From: Hyphomicrobiales bacterium | Lineage (GTDB): Bacteria; Pseudomonadota; Alphaproteobacteria; Rhizobiales; Devosiaceae | Direction: 5' to 3' | Length of the DNA: 64,000 nucleotides | NCBI GenBank assembly: GCA_027487555.1 | Contig: JAIYDI010000018.1 | Location: forward strand, 542,924-606,923 | Part shown: one piece after another, positions 18,857-27,057 of the stretch | Position numbering within the stretch: the stretch's first letter is position 1 | How the letters are laid out: each line of letters begins with the position of its first letter | Notes under the pieces: model-generated | Seen by the model: the letters and a program-made list of their open reading frames with translations, nothing else | What the model was told of the DNA's origin: nothing | Databases searched by the model: none | Position numbers and translations under genes: made by a program

Positions 18857-19551
18857 TCCGCCCACACCGCGCCGCCGGGCTGCTGCTCGTCGCCGTTCCG
18901 CTCATCTTCATCGCCGGGTTCACCGGCCTGCAGGTGAGCTTTGACTATCCAGATATCCTGAGGCGCCCGGCCGCCGAAGTGCTCGCGCGGTTTGCCGATG
19001 GCGGTGGCCTGCTGCTTGCCTTCTGGTACGCGATGATGCTGGCGGCCATCCTGCTGGTGCCGGCGGCCGTCGCACTTGGGTTTCACCTCTGGCGCCGTGA
19101 CCCGCTGCTCGCTGCCCTGTCGGCGGTGTTCGGCGTGCTGGCGGGGCTGGTGCAGGCCATGGGGCTGTTGCGCTGGATCATCCTCGTGCCGAGCCTTGCC
19201 ACGCAGAATGGTCTCGGTGGCGTCGACGCCGATGCCGCGGGGCGCCTGTTCGATGCGGCAAACCACTATCTTGGCATGGGTATCGGGGAACATTTCGGTT
19301 ACCTTTTCACCGCGGTGTGGACAGCACTTGTCGCGGCGCTGGTCTGGCGTCCGCACAAGATCGTCGCGCTGTGCGGCCTTGCGATCGCAATCGGCGTGGC
19401 GGCCGGCATGCTCGAGCCGTTCGGGGTGCCGTTCACGGCGACGATCAACGCGGTAGCCTATTCGCTCTGGGCCGTTTGGGCGCTCATGCTCGGCACTGTC
19501 GTGCTGCGGTCCGAACGGTCGACTGGGAGCGGCATGCCGATCACAGTTTAG
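18853..19551 (+). CDS. DUF4386-like integral membrane protein
   Basis: 232 residues with about six membrane helices. The start MIRPHRAAGLLLVAVPLIFI overlaps the TetR gene stop by four bases. The pattern of hydrophobic segments with short loops (LLLAFWYAMMLAAILLVPAA; AMGLLRWIILVPSLA; HYLGMGIGEHFGYLFTAVWT) fits DUF4386. Function is unknown; its level is presumably set by the co-transcribed TetR regulator. A lone mosaic-repeat hairpin and the SahR-type palindrome follow it. Confidence 0.75.
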   Translation: MIRPHRAAGLLLVAVPLIFIAGFTGLQVSFDYPDILRRPAAEVLARFADGGGLLLAFWYAMMLAAILLVPAAVALGFHLWRRDPLLAALSAVFGVLAGLVQAMGLLRWIILVPSLATQNGLGGVDADAAGRLFDAANHYLGMGIGEHFGYLFTAVWTALVAALVWRPHKIVALCGLAIAIGVAAGMLEPFGVPFTATINAVAYSLWAVWALMLGTVVLRSERSTGSGMPITV

Positions 19552-19583
19552 GCAAACCTGGGCTGGACGGCGCGCTGCGCGAG

Positions 19584-19603
19584 ATATAAAGATATCTTTA
19601 TAT
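19584..19603. promoter_or_regulatory. 20-bp palindrome, probable SahR operator
   Basis: ATATAAAGATATCTTTATAT is a perfect palindrome 115 bases before the sahR start. It matches what I recall of the AT-rich SahR motif in alphaproteobacteria. It should control the sahR-metF operon in response to S-adenosylhomocysteine. Confidence 0.8.
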
Positions 19604-19604
19604 G

Positions 19605-19652
19605 TAGAGCGCTTCCTGGATAAGTTGCAGAGTTCTCCGGTTCGGAAGCGCG
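19605..19652. repeat. Mosaic repeat, module A alone
   Basis: Begins tagagcgcttcc and has perfect 8-base arms gcgcttcc (19609-19616) and ggaagcgc (19644-19651). It has the same layout as the module just after ftsA at 39179-39228 and lies between the SahR palindrome and the sahR start, so it is probably in the 5' leader. Confidence 0.6.
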
Positions 19653-19718
19653 ACCGAGGGAGAATTCAGGCCGGGTCCGTGCTTCATCGAAGTGGGAACC
19701 GGGTTTTCGCGAGTGGCT

Positions 19719-20684
19719 ATGGACGCATCGTCGGAACTGGTCGAGATCTTGCGGGCCGCGGGGGAAACCACGCGGCTCAGATTGCTCGCCTTGCTCGCTG
19801 ATGGCGAGCAATCGGTCAAGGATCTGACGGAAATCCTCGGGCAGAGCCAGCCGCGCGTCTCGCGCCATCTGAAGCTGCTTGCCGATGCCGGGCTCGTTCG
19901 TCGGCATGCCGAGGGCGCCTGGGCCTATTACGGGTTCGCCGACAGCGGCACCGGAGCCGATCTGGCGCGATGGGCGGTCGGACGCCTGAACCCTGAGGAT
20001 CCCGAGCGCCTGCGCGACCGGCTGCGGCTGGGCGATCTGCGGCGTACCCAGCAGGCCCTCGCCAACGCCTATTTCTCCAAGGTTGCCCAGAGCTGGGACC
20101 AGCTGCGGCAGCTGCATGTGCCGGAAGAGGCCGTCGAAGCCGCCGTGCTGGCCGGGTTCGGCAATGACAGTGTGGATGTGCTGCTCGATCTGGGCACCGG
20201 GACGGGCCGGATGCTGGAGCTTCTGGCCGCGCACTACCGGCGGGGGATCGGGCTCGATTCGAGCCGGGACATGCTCGCGGTGGCGCGCGCCAAACTCGCG
20301 GCCGCTGGGGCGGCCCATGCGCAGGTGCGGCTCGGCGATGTGCTGGATCTCGATCCGGCCCTGCCTGTGGCGGACCGCATCCTGCTCCACCAGGTGCTGC
20401 ATTACTTTGATGATCCCGGTCGGGTCATCCAGGGCGCGGCGCGGCTGCTCGGTCCGCGCGGCGAGATGCTGGTTGTGGATTTTGCGCCGCACGAACTCGA
20501 GTTCCTGCGTGCCCACCATGCCCATCGCCGCCTTGGCCTGTCGGTCGCCCAGATCGAGGGCTGGGCGCGGGCGGCGCAGCTCGACATCGTCGAATACACC
20601 TCCTTCCCGCCGGACGGGAAGGATGAGGGACTTACGGTTTGCCTCTGGCGACTGGCCCGCGGCCACAAGGACATGACGACATGA
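19719..20684 (+). CDS. sahR: SahR-type ArsR regulator fused to a SAM-methyltransferase domain
   Basis: 321 residues from ATG (MDASSELVEILRAAGETTRL); a GTG 27 bases upstream is an alternative start. Residues 1-90 form an ArsR winged helix (DLTEILGQSQPRVSRHLKLL). Residues 110-321 form a Rossmann methyltransferase fold with motif I VLLDLGTGTGRMLELLA near 154-170 and a DRILLHQVLHYFDDPGRV strand. In SahR the second domain is thought to sense S-adenosylhomocysteine rather than to methylate. The upstream palindrome and the ATGA overlap with metF fit the known SahR control of the methionine-SAM cycle. Confidence 0.85.
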   Translation: MDASSELVEILRAAGETTRLRLLALLADGEQSVKDLTEILGQSQPRVSRHLKLLADAGLVRRHAEGAWAYYGFADSGTGADLARWAVGRLNPEDPERLRDRLRLGDLRRTQQALANAYFSKVAQSWDQLRQLHVPEEAVEAAVLAGFGNDSVDVLLDLGTGTGRMLELLAAHYRRGIGLDSSRDMLAVARAKLAAAGAAHAQVRLGDVLDLDPALPVADRILLHQVLHYFDDPGRVIQGAARLLGPRGEMLVVDFAPHELEFLRAHHAHRRLGLSVAQIEGWARAAQLDIVEYTSFPPDGKDEGLTVCLWRLARGHKDMTT

Positions 20685-21580
20685 CAGATACCCCATCCGC
20701 CCGTCTCAGCCGCCAGCCGGCCGAGGCCCGGCCGCCGCTCGAGGTCTCGTTCGAGTTTTTTCCGCCCAAGACCGATGCAATGGAAGAGAGGTTCTGGGAG
20801 TCGCTCGGCAAGCTGGCGCCGCTCAATCCGCGCTTCGTTTCGGTCACCTATGGCGCGGGCGGCACCACGCGCGAGCGGACGCTGCGGCTGGTGAGCCGCA
20901 TCACGGCGGAGTCCGGCGTGCCAGCGGCGGCGCATCTCACCTGTGTCGGGGCTTCGCGGAACGAGGTGAACGCGGTGGTGCAGGGCTATGCCGAGGCCGG
21001 GGTGCGCCGGATCGTGGCCCTGCGCGGCGATCCGCCCGAGGGCATCGGCTCTCTCTTCACGCCGCATCCGGACGGCTATGGCTCCGCGGCCGAACTGGTC
21101 GCGGGCATCCGGGCGCTGGGCAATTTCGATATTTCGGTGGCGGCCTATCCCGAAAAGCACCCGCAGAGCCCCGACTGGGCAGCCGATATCGACAATCTGA
21201 AGCGCAAGCTCGATGCCGGAGCGGACCGTGCCATCACCCAGATGTTCTTCGACAACCAGGATTACTTCCGCTTCATCGACCGGGCGCGTGCGGCGGGCAT
21301 CACCGCCCCTATCGTGCCGGGCATCCAGCCGATCCACAGCTTCAAGCAGATTTCGGGCTTTGCGGCGCGCTGCGGCGCGCGCATCCCGGGCTGGCTCGGC
21401 GAGCGCTTCGATGGGCTCGACGACGATCCGGAGACGCATGCCCTGGTGGCGTCCGCTGTGGCGGCAGAGCAAGTGCTTGAGCTGATCGACAGTGGTGTCA
21501 CCGAGTTCCATTTCTACACGCTGAACCGCGCCAACCTCGTGATGGCGCTTTCGCGGCTGCTCGGCATTCGCCCGGAATAG
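20681..21580 (+). CDS. metF: Methylenetetrahydrofolate reductase [NAD(P)H]
   Basis: Reduces 5,10-methylene-THF to 5-methyl-THF with FAD, feeding methionine synthesis. 299 residues from an ATG overlapping the sahR stop (MTDTPSARLSRQPAEARPPL). Landmarks are VSFEFFPPKTDAMEERFWES near the N-terminus, RFVSVTYGAGGTTRERTL, the VALRGDPPEG loop, DAGADRAITQMFFDNQDYF and VPGIQPI. It is the second gene of the sahR operon; metH and ahcY are not in the window. Earlier in-frame starts lie inside sahR and are unlikely. Confidence 0.96.
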   Translation: MTDTPSARLSRQPAEARPPLEVSFEFFPPKTDAMEERFWESLGKLAPLNPRFVSVTYGAGGTTRERTLRLVSRITAESGVPAAAHLTCVGASRNEVNAVVQGYAEAGVRRIVALRGDPPEGIGSLFTPHPDGYGSAAELVAGIRALGNFDISVAAYPEKHPQSPDWAADIDNLKRKLDAGADRAITQMFFDNQDYFRFIDRARAAGITAPIVPGIQPIHSFKQISGFAARCGARIPGWLGERFDGLDDDPETHALVASAVAAEQVLELIDSGVTEFHFYTLNRANLVMALSRLLGIRPE

Positions 21581-21709
21581 CGGGCCGTTCAGCACAGGTT
21601 CAGCCGCCTCGGCATAGCATCGGTCATCCAGGCTTCCTCAATATGGCCATGTTGATCGGGTCCCGTCTCGTCATTCGAGGCGGGATCGCTGAAGGTAAGG
21701 ACTGCACCG

Positions 21710-22510
21710 ATGAAACTCGATGGAAAGCTGAAGGGCGGGCTCGCCTGGGCCGGACTTGTGGTGATACTCGCCGTGCCCGCGGCAGATATCGTGCTTGGGC
21801 CGCGCGAAAGCGCACAAACGGTGACGGCGGTTCCTGCCGAGACGGCCACGGCCGACAAGCCGAAGGCAAGCGTGCCAGCCAGGCCCGCTACCGACGCTTT
21901 GCAAACCGCCTCGATCAGCACTGATCCAGTCAAGTCCTATCTCGACAAGAACAAGACGCTGCCGAGCTATGTCTCGGATGGCAATGGTGCGGCGACGAAC
22001 ACCGCCAGCCTCTCGGGCGGCGATCAGCCGCCGCTGAACGGTGCAAAGCCATTGCCCGTGCCGACCGAAATGCCGGTGGCCGCCACGGCGCCGCCGCCCG
22101 TGCCACTGCCGCGCACGGCGCGTCCCAAGGTCGCAGCCGAAACTGAACTGGCCGCCTTGCCGCAGCCGGCAAAGCCCGCCCAGGGGCCCGTCCTCATCCT
22201 CGATGAAAAGGCAGAGGCGCGCGCGAAAGCGGTGTCGCCATTCCCGCTCAGCGATGGCGATGCGCCGCGCGATACCGCCAGCGTCTCTGACGAGCCGGTG
22301 GTCACCGCAGACCAGCTCGAAGAATGGGATTCTGGCTCGCTGGCGCAATATCTTGAGCGAAAAGGCCTGCTCGACGAGACGCCGAACGCCGATGCAGGCA
22401 GTGAGGCCGATGCGTCGAGCGACTACGATCCGGACGGCTTCTTCCTCGACCAGGGCCCGAATGCCGGCGAGCCGAAGCGCAAGCGCCTCGACGAACTCTG
22501 GTTCTTCTAG
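21710..22510 (+). CDS. Membrane-anchored low-complexity hypothetical protein
   Basis: 266 residues that I cannot place in a named family. A single N-terminal helix (about 10-30, GLAWAGLVVILAVPAADIVL) is followed by a long Ala/Pro/Thr/Lys-rich, probably disordered segment and an acidic C-terminal part. It ends with an aromatic pair (KRKRLDELWFF). The topology suggests a periplasmic tail. The segment PLPVPTEMPVAATAPPPVPL resembles cell-wall-spanning linkers. Positioned between metF and the DjlA-like gene without overlap; ordinary codon use, so probably a lineage-specific core protein. Confidence 0.65.
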   Translation: MKLDGKLKGGLAWAGLVVILAVPAADIVLGPRESAQTVTAVPAETATADKPKASVPARPATDALQTASISTDPVKSYLDKNKTLPSYVSDGNGAATNTASLSGGDQPPLNGAKPLPVPTEMPVAATAPPPVPLPRTARPKVAAETELAALPQPAKPAQGPVLILDEKAEARAKAVSPFPLSDGDAPRDTASVSDEPVVTADQLEEWDSGSLAQYLERKGLLDETPNADAGSEADASSDYDPDGFFLDQGPNAGEPKRKRLDELWFF

Positions 22511-22698
22511 GCTCGAGGCTGCGATCCTGAGCGATCTGCAGCCCATCCGGACCCTTGCCGTTTTCGATGACTATCCTTGCCGCCAATTCACTTGCGGCAA
22601 GGCCCGCGAAGCAGGCATTGAGAGTGGGGGCCGCTCGATTACCCGAGACACGCGTGCCCACCGCCGGCACAGGGGCCGACGGGAGAGCGGAGACGAAC

Positions 22699-23400
22699 GT
22701 GTCGATTTGGCAGCGGATAGGGGCGGTGATCGGCTCGGTTTCCGAGCGGACCGGAATTGCCGGTACCGTCGCCAACGCGCTCGACCCCGACAGCTGGCTG
22801 CCCGGTGGTCAGGAAGCGGCGTTCACGCTGGCGCTTGTCGCCCTTTCAGCCAAGATGGCGGTGTCGGATGGCGTGGTGACCGCCTCGGAACGTGTGGCCT
22901 TCGCCCGCACGGTCGAGATCAATGAAGGCAACGAGGCGCAGGTCGACAAGCTGTTCAAGATGGCGCAGCAGGACGTCGCCGGGTTCGAGGCCTATGCGCG
23001 GAAGATCCGGCGGTATTTCCTGCGCAACCCCGAGACGCTTGAGCATGTGCTCGACGGGCTGTTCTACATCGCAGCGGCCGATGGGATGATCCACGAAGCG
23101 GAACTCGAATACCTGCGCACCGTGAGCATGATCTTCGGCTTCGATGAGGCGCGTTTCGAGCAGATCACCGCGCAGCATGTTATGTTCGACCGTGGTGCCG
23201 ACCCCTATGCCGTGCTCGGCCTCGTGCCGCACGCGGACCCGGCGGAAGTGAAGCGGGTCTATCGGACGCTGGTGGCCGAGCATCATCCGGATCGGCTGAT
23301 CGCCAAGGGCGTGCCGCAGGAACTGGTGGATGTGGCGACGCAGAAGATGGCGGCGATCAACCACGCCTACAGCCAGATCATGAAGCCAGAGGCCGCTTGA
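22699..23400 (+). CDS. DjlA-like protein: TerB-like domain plus J domain
   Basis: 233 residues from a GTG start with ggag upstream (MSIWQRIGAVIGSVSERTGI). An ATG at 22555 would add an unlike N-terminus. Residues about 35-160 look like a TerB/DjlA helical domain (ALVALSAKMAVSDGVVTASE; LFYIAAADGMIHEAELEYL). A C-terminal J domain follows (DPYAVLGLVPHADPAEVKRV) with the HPD triad near residue 196 (EHHPDRL). It should stimulate DnaK ATPase activity. Unlike E. coli DjlA there is no N-terminal membrane helix, so it is probably soluble. It directly precedes the RNase P RNA gene. Confidence 0.85.
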   Translation: MSIWQRIGAVIGSVSERTGIAGTVANALDPDSWLPGGQEAAFTLALVALSAKMAVSDGVVTASERVAFARTVEINEGNEAQVDKLFKMAQQDVAGFEAYARKIRRYFLRNPETLEHVLDGLFYIAAADGMIHEAELEYLRTVSMIFGFDEARFEQITAQHVMFDRGADPYAVLGLVPHADPAEVKRVYRTLVAEHHPDRLIAKGVPQELVDVATQKMAAINHAYSQIMKPEAA

Positions 23401-23429
23401 CGCTGCCCCCCTGACCCAGCCATATGCGC

Positions 23430-23818
<389 letters not shown>

Positions 23819-23969
23819 CTTGTTCCGTAGCGCGGCAGACCGTGCCAGAGTGCAATCTGCGCGCAAGAGCTTCTTAAGCTCAACAAAATCTTAAATCCCA
23901 TCCGGCAAATTGCACCGAAGCCCGTGAGGGATGCGTACCGGCACCCGCCGGTCTGGAGTGTGTGTTGCG

Positions 23970-24950
23970 ATGACTGAGCCGACGAGCTACCGCGACGTGC
24001 CGCATGTGCCGGTACTGCTCGCCGAAGTGCTCGCCGCTTTGGCGCCGCTTCAGGGTGCCCGCATTCTCGATGGCACGTTCGGGGCCGGCGGCTATTCCGA
24101 GGCCCTGCTTGAAGCCGGCGCCAATGTCGTGGCGATCGATCGCGATCCCCGCGTCCTGCCGCATGTCGAGCGGCTCGGCGCGCGGTATCCCGACCGTTTC
24201 CAGTTCGTGCCAGGCACGTTTTCCGAACTCGATGCGCTCGCCGATGGCGCGGTCGACGGCGTGGTGCTCGATATCGGCGTCTCATCGATGCAGCTCGACG
24301 AGGCCGAGCGCGGCTTCTCCTTCATGCAGGACGGGCCGCTCGACATGCGCATGAGTGCCGATGGCGAGACGGCGGCCGATCTCGTCAATAATCTGCCGGA
24401 AGCGGAACTCGCCAACCTCATCTATGCCTTTGGCGAAGAGCGCAAATCACGCCGCATCGCGCATGTGCTGGTCGCGGCGCGCGCTGAGGCGCCGATCACG
24501 ACGACGGCGCAGCTGGCGCGGTTGATCGAGAAGGCGATCGGACGGAAGCCCGGGGACTCGCATCCGGCGACACGCAGTTTCCAGGCCCTGCGGATTGCGG
24601 TCAATGGCGAGCTCGACCAGCTTGTCGAAGGGCTGTTCGCCAGCGAACGCCTGCTGACCGAGGGCGGGCGGCTGGCCGTGGTGACCTTCCATTCGATCGA
24701 GGACCGGATCGTGAAGCGCTTCTTCGCACCCGAAAAGGCCGAACCGGTGCAGTCCCGCCACCTGCCGATGACAGTGCGCGAGGCGGCAAGCTGGGGCGAT
24801 GTCCAGAAGGCCGTCAAGGCGGGTGAAGCCGAACTCAGGCGCAATCCGCGCGCCCGATCGGCCACGCTCCGCTCTGCCATCCGCAGCGCGGTGCCGGCTC
24901 GCGCCGTCAACTACCAGGGGCTCGGCGTGCCCGAGCCAGGGAGGGCGTAG
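23970..24950 (+). CDS. rsmH: 16S rRNA (cytosine1402-N4)-methyltransferase
   Basis: Methylates C1402 in the ribosomal P site. 326 residues from the ATG after a ctggag ribosome-binding site (MTEPTSYRDVPHVPVLLAEV). SAM motif ILDGTFGAGGYSEALLEAG is at 32-50. Further signatures are GVVLDIGVSSMQLDEAERGF and the C-terminal VTFHSIEDRIVKRFF. It opens the dcw cluster. The usual preceding gene mraZ is absent; rnpB is upstream instead. Its stop overlaps the ftsL start by one base (TAGTG). Confidence 0.96.
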   Translation: MTEPTSYRDVPHVPVLLAEVLAALAPLQGARILDGTFGAGGYSEALLEAGANVVAIDRDPRVLPHVERLGARYPDRFQFVPGTFSELDALADGAVDGVVLDIGVSSMQLDEAERGFSFMQDGPLDMRMSADGETAADLVNNLPEAELANLIYAFGEERKSRRIAHVLVAARAEAPITTTAQLARLIEKAIGRKPGDSHPATRSFQALRIAVNGELDQLVEGLFASERLLTEGGRLAVVTFHSIEDRIVKRFFAPEKAEPVQSRHLPMTVREAASWGDVQKAVKAGEAELRRNPRARSATLRSAIRSAVPARAVNYQGLGVPEPGRA

Positions 24951-25324
24951 TGCTCAAGACCCTCAATGCCATATTGCTGTTCGTCAGCCTTGCGGGCGTG
25001 GTCGGCGTCTATGCGCTGAAGTACTCGGTCGAGGATCTGGCGACCGATAAGGGCCGGCTCGAGCGCAAGATCGACCGGCAGAACGCCGAGCTGTCGCTGC
25101 TGCAGGCCGACTGGGCCTATCTCAACCAGCCGGCGCATGTTGCCCCCATCGTGGTGCGCCACCAGGCGGCGCTCGGGCTCGAGGCGACGAGGCAGGAGCA
25201 GTTCCTCGGCTTCGACGCGCTGCCAATGCGACCCGCCGCGCTCGACAATGCCGCGCTCAACTCGCTGTTCGAAACGCTGGCCTCCGGCGTCGATCCGATC
25301 GGCCAGATCATCGAGGCCAACTAG
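24950..25324 (+). CDS. ftsL: Cell division protein FtsL
   Basis: 124-residue bitopic protein starting at GTG (MLKTLNAILLFVSLAGVVGV). One N-terminal membrane helix (about 6-24) precedes a periplasmic coiled-coil (GRLERKIDRQNAELSLLQAD). It bridges FtsQ and FtsI/FtsW in the divisome. Low sequence conservation is normal; assignment rests on topology and position between rsmH and ftsI. Overlaps rsmH by one base, and its stop abuts the ftsI ATG. Confidence 0.88.
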   Translation: MLKTLNAILLFVSLAGVVGVYALKYSVEDLATDKGRLERKIDRQNAELSLLQADWAYLNQPAHVAPIVVRHQAALGLEATRQEQFLGFDALPMRPAALDNAALNSLFETLASGVDPIGQIIEAN

Positions 25325-27049
25325 ATGGCGATCCTCACCGAATCCGGCAATGCCATTGCGCTCAACGGCGCCAATCGCTCGCGGGCCGCGCTCACCAGCT
25401 CACGCATCCGCGTGGTCGTGGTGGCGCTGGTCGTCGTTTTCTCGATTGTCACCTGGAAGCTGATCGACCTCGGGCGCACCGTCGCCGACACGACCATCGA
25501 AGGGGTGACGCGCGACGTGATCACCGCCTCGCGTCCGACGATCCTCGACCGGAACGGGCTGGAGATGGCGGTGGATATCCGCGTGCCCTCGCTGTTCGCC
25601 GAACCGCGCCGGATCGTCGATGTCAACGAAGCGGTGACGAAGCTGCGCACCGTGCTGCCGGATCTCGATCCCGCCTGGCTGACCAAGCGGCTGACCGGCG
25701 ACAAGGGCTTCGTCTGGATCAAGCGCGAGCTGACGCCTGCCATCGAGGAGCGGATCTTCAACCTCGGTGTTCCGGGGCTGGATTTCCTCACCGAGAGCAA
25801 GCGCTTCTACCCCTCGGGGCAGGAGACGAGCCACATCATGGGCGCGGTGAACATCGACAACCAGGGCACGATGGGCATCGAGAAGCATCTCGATGACGAC
25901 GGGCTTGCCATGCTGCAATCGGTCGGCCTTGCGCGCAATGCCGAGATGACACCCGTCGATCTCGCCATCGACCTGCGCGTGCAGCACGTCATGTATGACC
26001 AGCTCAACGACGCGCTCACCCGCTACAAGGCGATCGCCGCCGCTGCCGTGATGATGGATATCAGGACGGGCGAGATCGTCGGCATGGTGTCGCTGCCGGA
26101 TTTCGACCCCAATGCGCCCTCGACGCTGTTCGAGGACTATAATGGGCAGAAGAACCAGCGCTTCAACCGCATCACCTCCGGCATCTACGAGCTCGGCTCG
26201 ACCTTCAAGACCGTGACGGTGGCAGCCGCGCTGGATGCGGGCGCCGTCAAGATGACCGACCAGTTCGATGCGCGCTACGGAATAAAGTTCGGGCGCTTCA
26301 CCATCGACGATTTTCACGGCAAGCATCGCGTCCTCAGCCTGCCGGAAGTCTACAAGTACTCCTCCAATATCGGCACGATCCGCGTGATGCAGGCGATGGG
26401 GAAGGACAATTTCCGCGATTTCCTCACCCGCACGGGCTTCGACACGTCCGTCCCATTCGAGCTTCCGGAAATGCGGGCGCCCACCGTTCCGAAGCAATTC
26501 TCCGAGATCGTCGCGGCCACATCGAGCTTCGGCCACGGGCTGTCGATCTCGCCGCTGCACATGGCGCGGGCGATGGCGGGCTTCATGAATGAGGGCTGCA
26601 TGCTGCCGCCGACGATCTACAAGCGCTCGGAAGCCGAGGCCAGGCCGCTCTGCCAGCAGGTCGTCTCGCCGCAGACCAGCAAGGACATCCGCTATCTGAT
26701 GCGCCTCAATGCGCTCGAAGGCTCCGGCACGCGAATGAACAAGTTCGCCAATGGCTATCGCGTCGGCGGCAAGACGGGTACCGCCGAAAAAGTCGTCGGC
26801 AGGGCCTATTCCGCCTCGAAGACGCTCGCGGTGTTCGCCTCGGGCTTCCCGCTCGACAATCCGCGCTACGCGATGGTGGTACTGGTGGACGAGCCGCAGA
26901 GCGAAAACCCGCAATCGGGCCATACGGCCGGCTGGAACGCCGGTGAAGTCACGGGCCGGATCGTGCAGCGCATTGCGCCGATGCTTGGCATTAGTCCAGA
27001 CTTCAGCCAAAGCTTGGATGATGAACTCGTACCCGCGGAATTGCGCTGA
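25325..27049 (+). CDS. ftsI: Peptidoglycan transpeptidase FtsI (PBP3)
   Basis: Septum-specific class B penicillin-binding protein that cross-links new peptidoglycan. 574 residues. An N-terminal membrane anchor is at about 29-48 (VVVVALVVVFSIVTWKLIDL). The catalytic motifs are SxxK (STFK, 291-294), SxN (SSN, 346-348) and KTG (KTGT, from 483). The dimerisation/pedestal segment includes RPTILDRNGLEMA. It starts directly after the ftsL stop and ends eight bases before murE, consistent with one operon. Confidence 0.96.
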   Translation: MAILTESGNAIALNGANRSRAALTSSRIRVVVVALVVVFSIVTWKLIDLGRTVADTTIEGVTRDVITASRPTILDRNGLEMAVDIRVPSLFAEPRRIVDVNEAVTKLRTVLPDLDPAWLTKRLTGDKGFVWIKRELTPAIEERIFNLGVPGLDFLTESKRFYPSGQETSHIMGAVNIDNQGTMGIEKHLDDDGLAMLQSVGLARNAEMTPVDLAIDLRVQHVMYDQLNDALTRYKAIAAAAVMMDIRTGEIVGMVSLPDFDPNAPSTLFEDYNGQKNQRFNRITSGIYELGSTFKTVTVAAALDAGAVKMTDQFDARYGIKFGRFTIDDFHGKHRVLSLPEVYKYSSNIGTIRVMQAMGKDNFRDFLTRTGFDTSVPFELPEMRAPTVPKQFSEIVAATSSFGHGLSISPLHMARAMAGFMNEGCMLPPTIYKRSEAEARPLCQQVVSPQTSKDIRYLMRLNALEGSGTRMNKFANGYRVGGKTGTAEKVVGRAYSASKTLAVFASGFPLDNPRYAMVVLVDEPQSENPQSGHTAGWNAGEVTGRIVQRIAPMLGISPDFSQSLDDELVPAELR

Positions 27050-27057
27050 CGGGACGC

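Noticed and set aside
22041..22925. A 294-codon plus-strand frame spanning the anchored protein and the DjlA-like gene
   Set aside because: Out of frame with both; Arg/Ser-rich without motifs.
23874..23896. TTAA pairs before rsmH as a CtrA site
   Set aside because: The two TTAA half-sites are about 13 bases apart, not 7.
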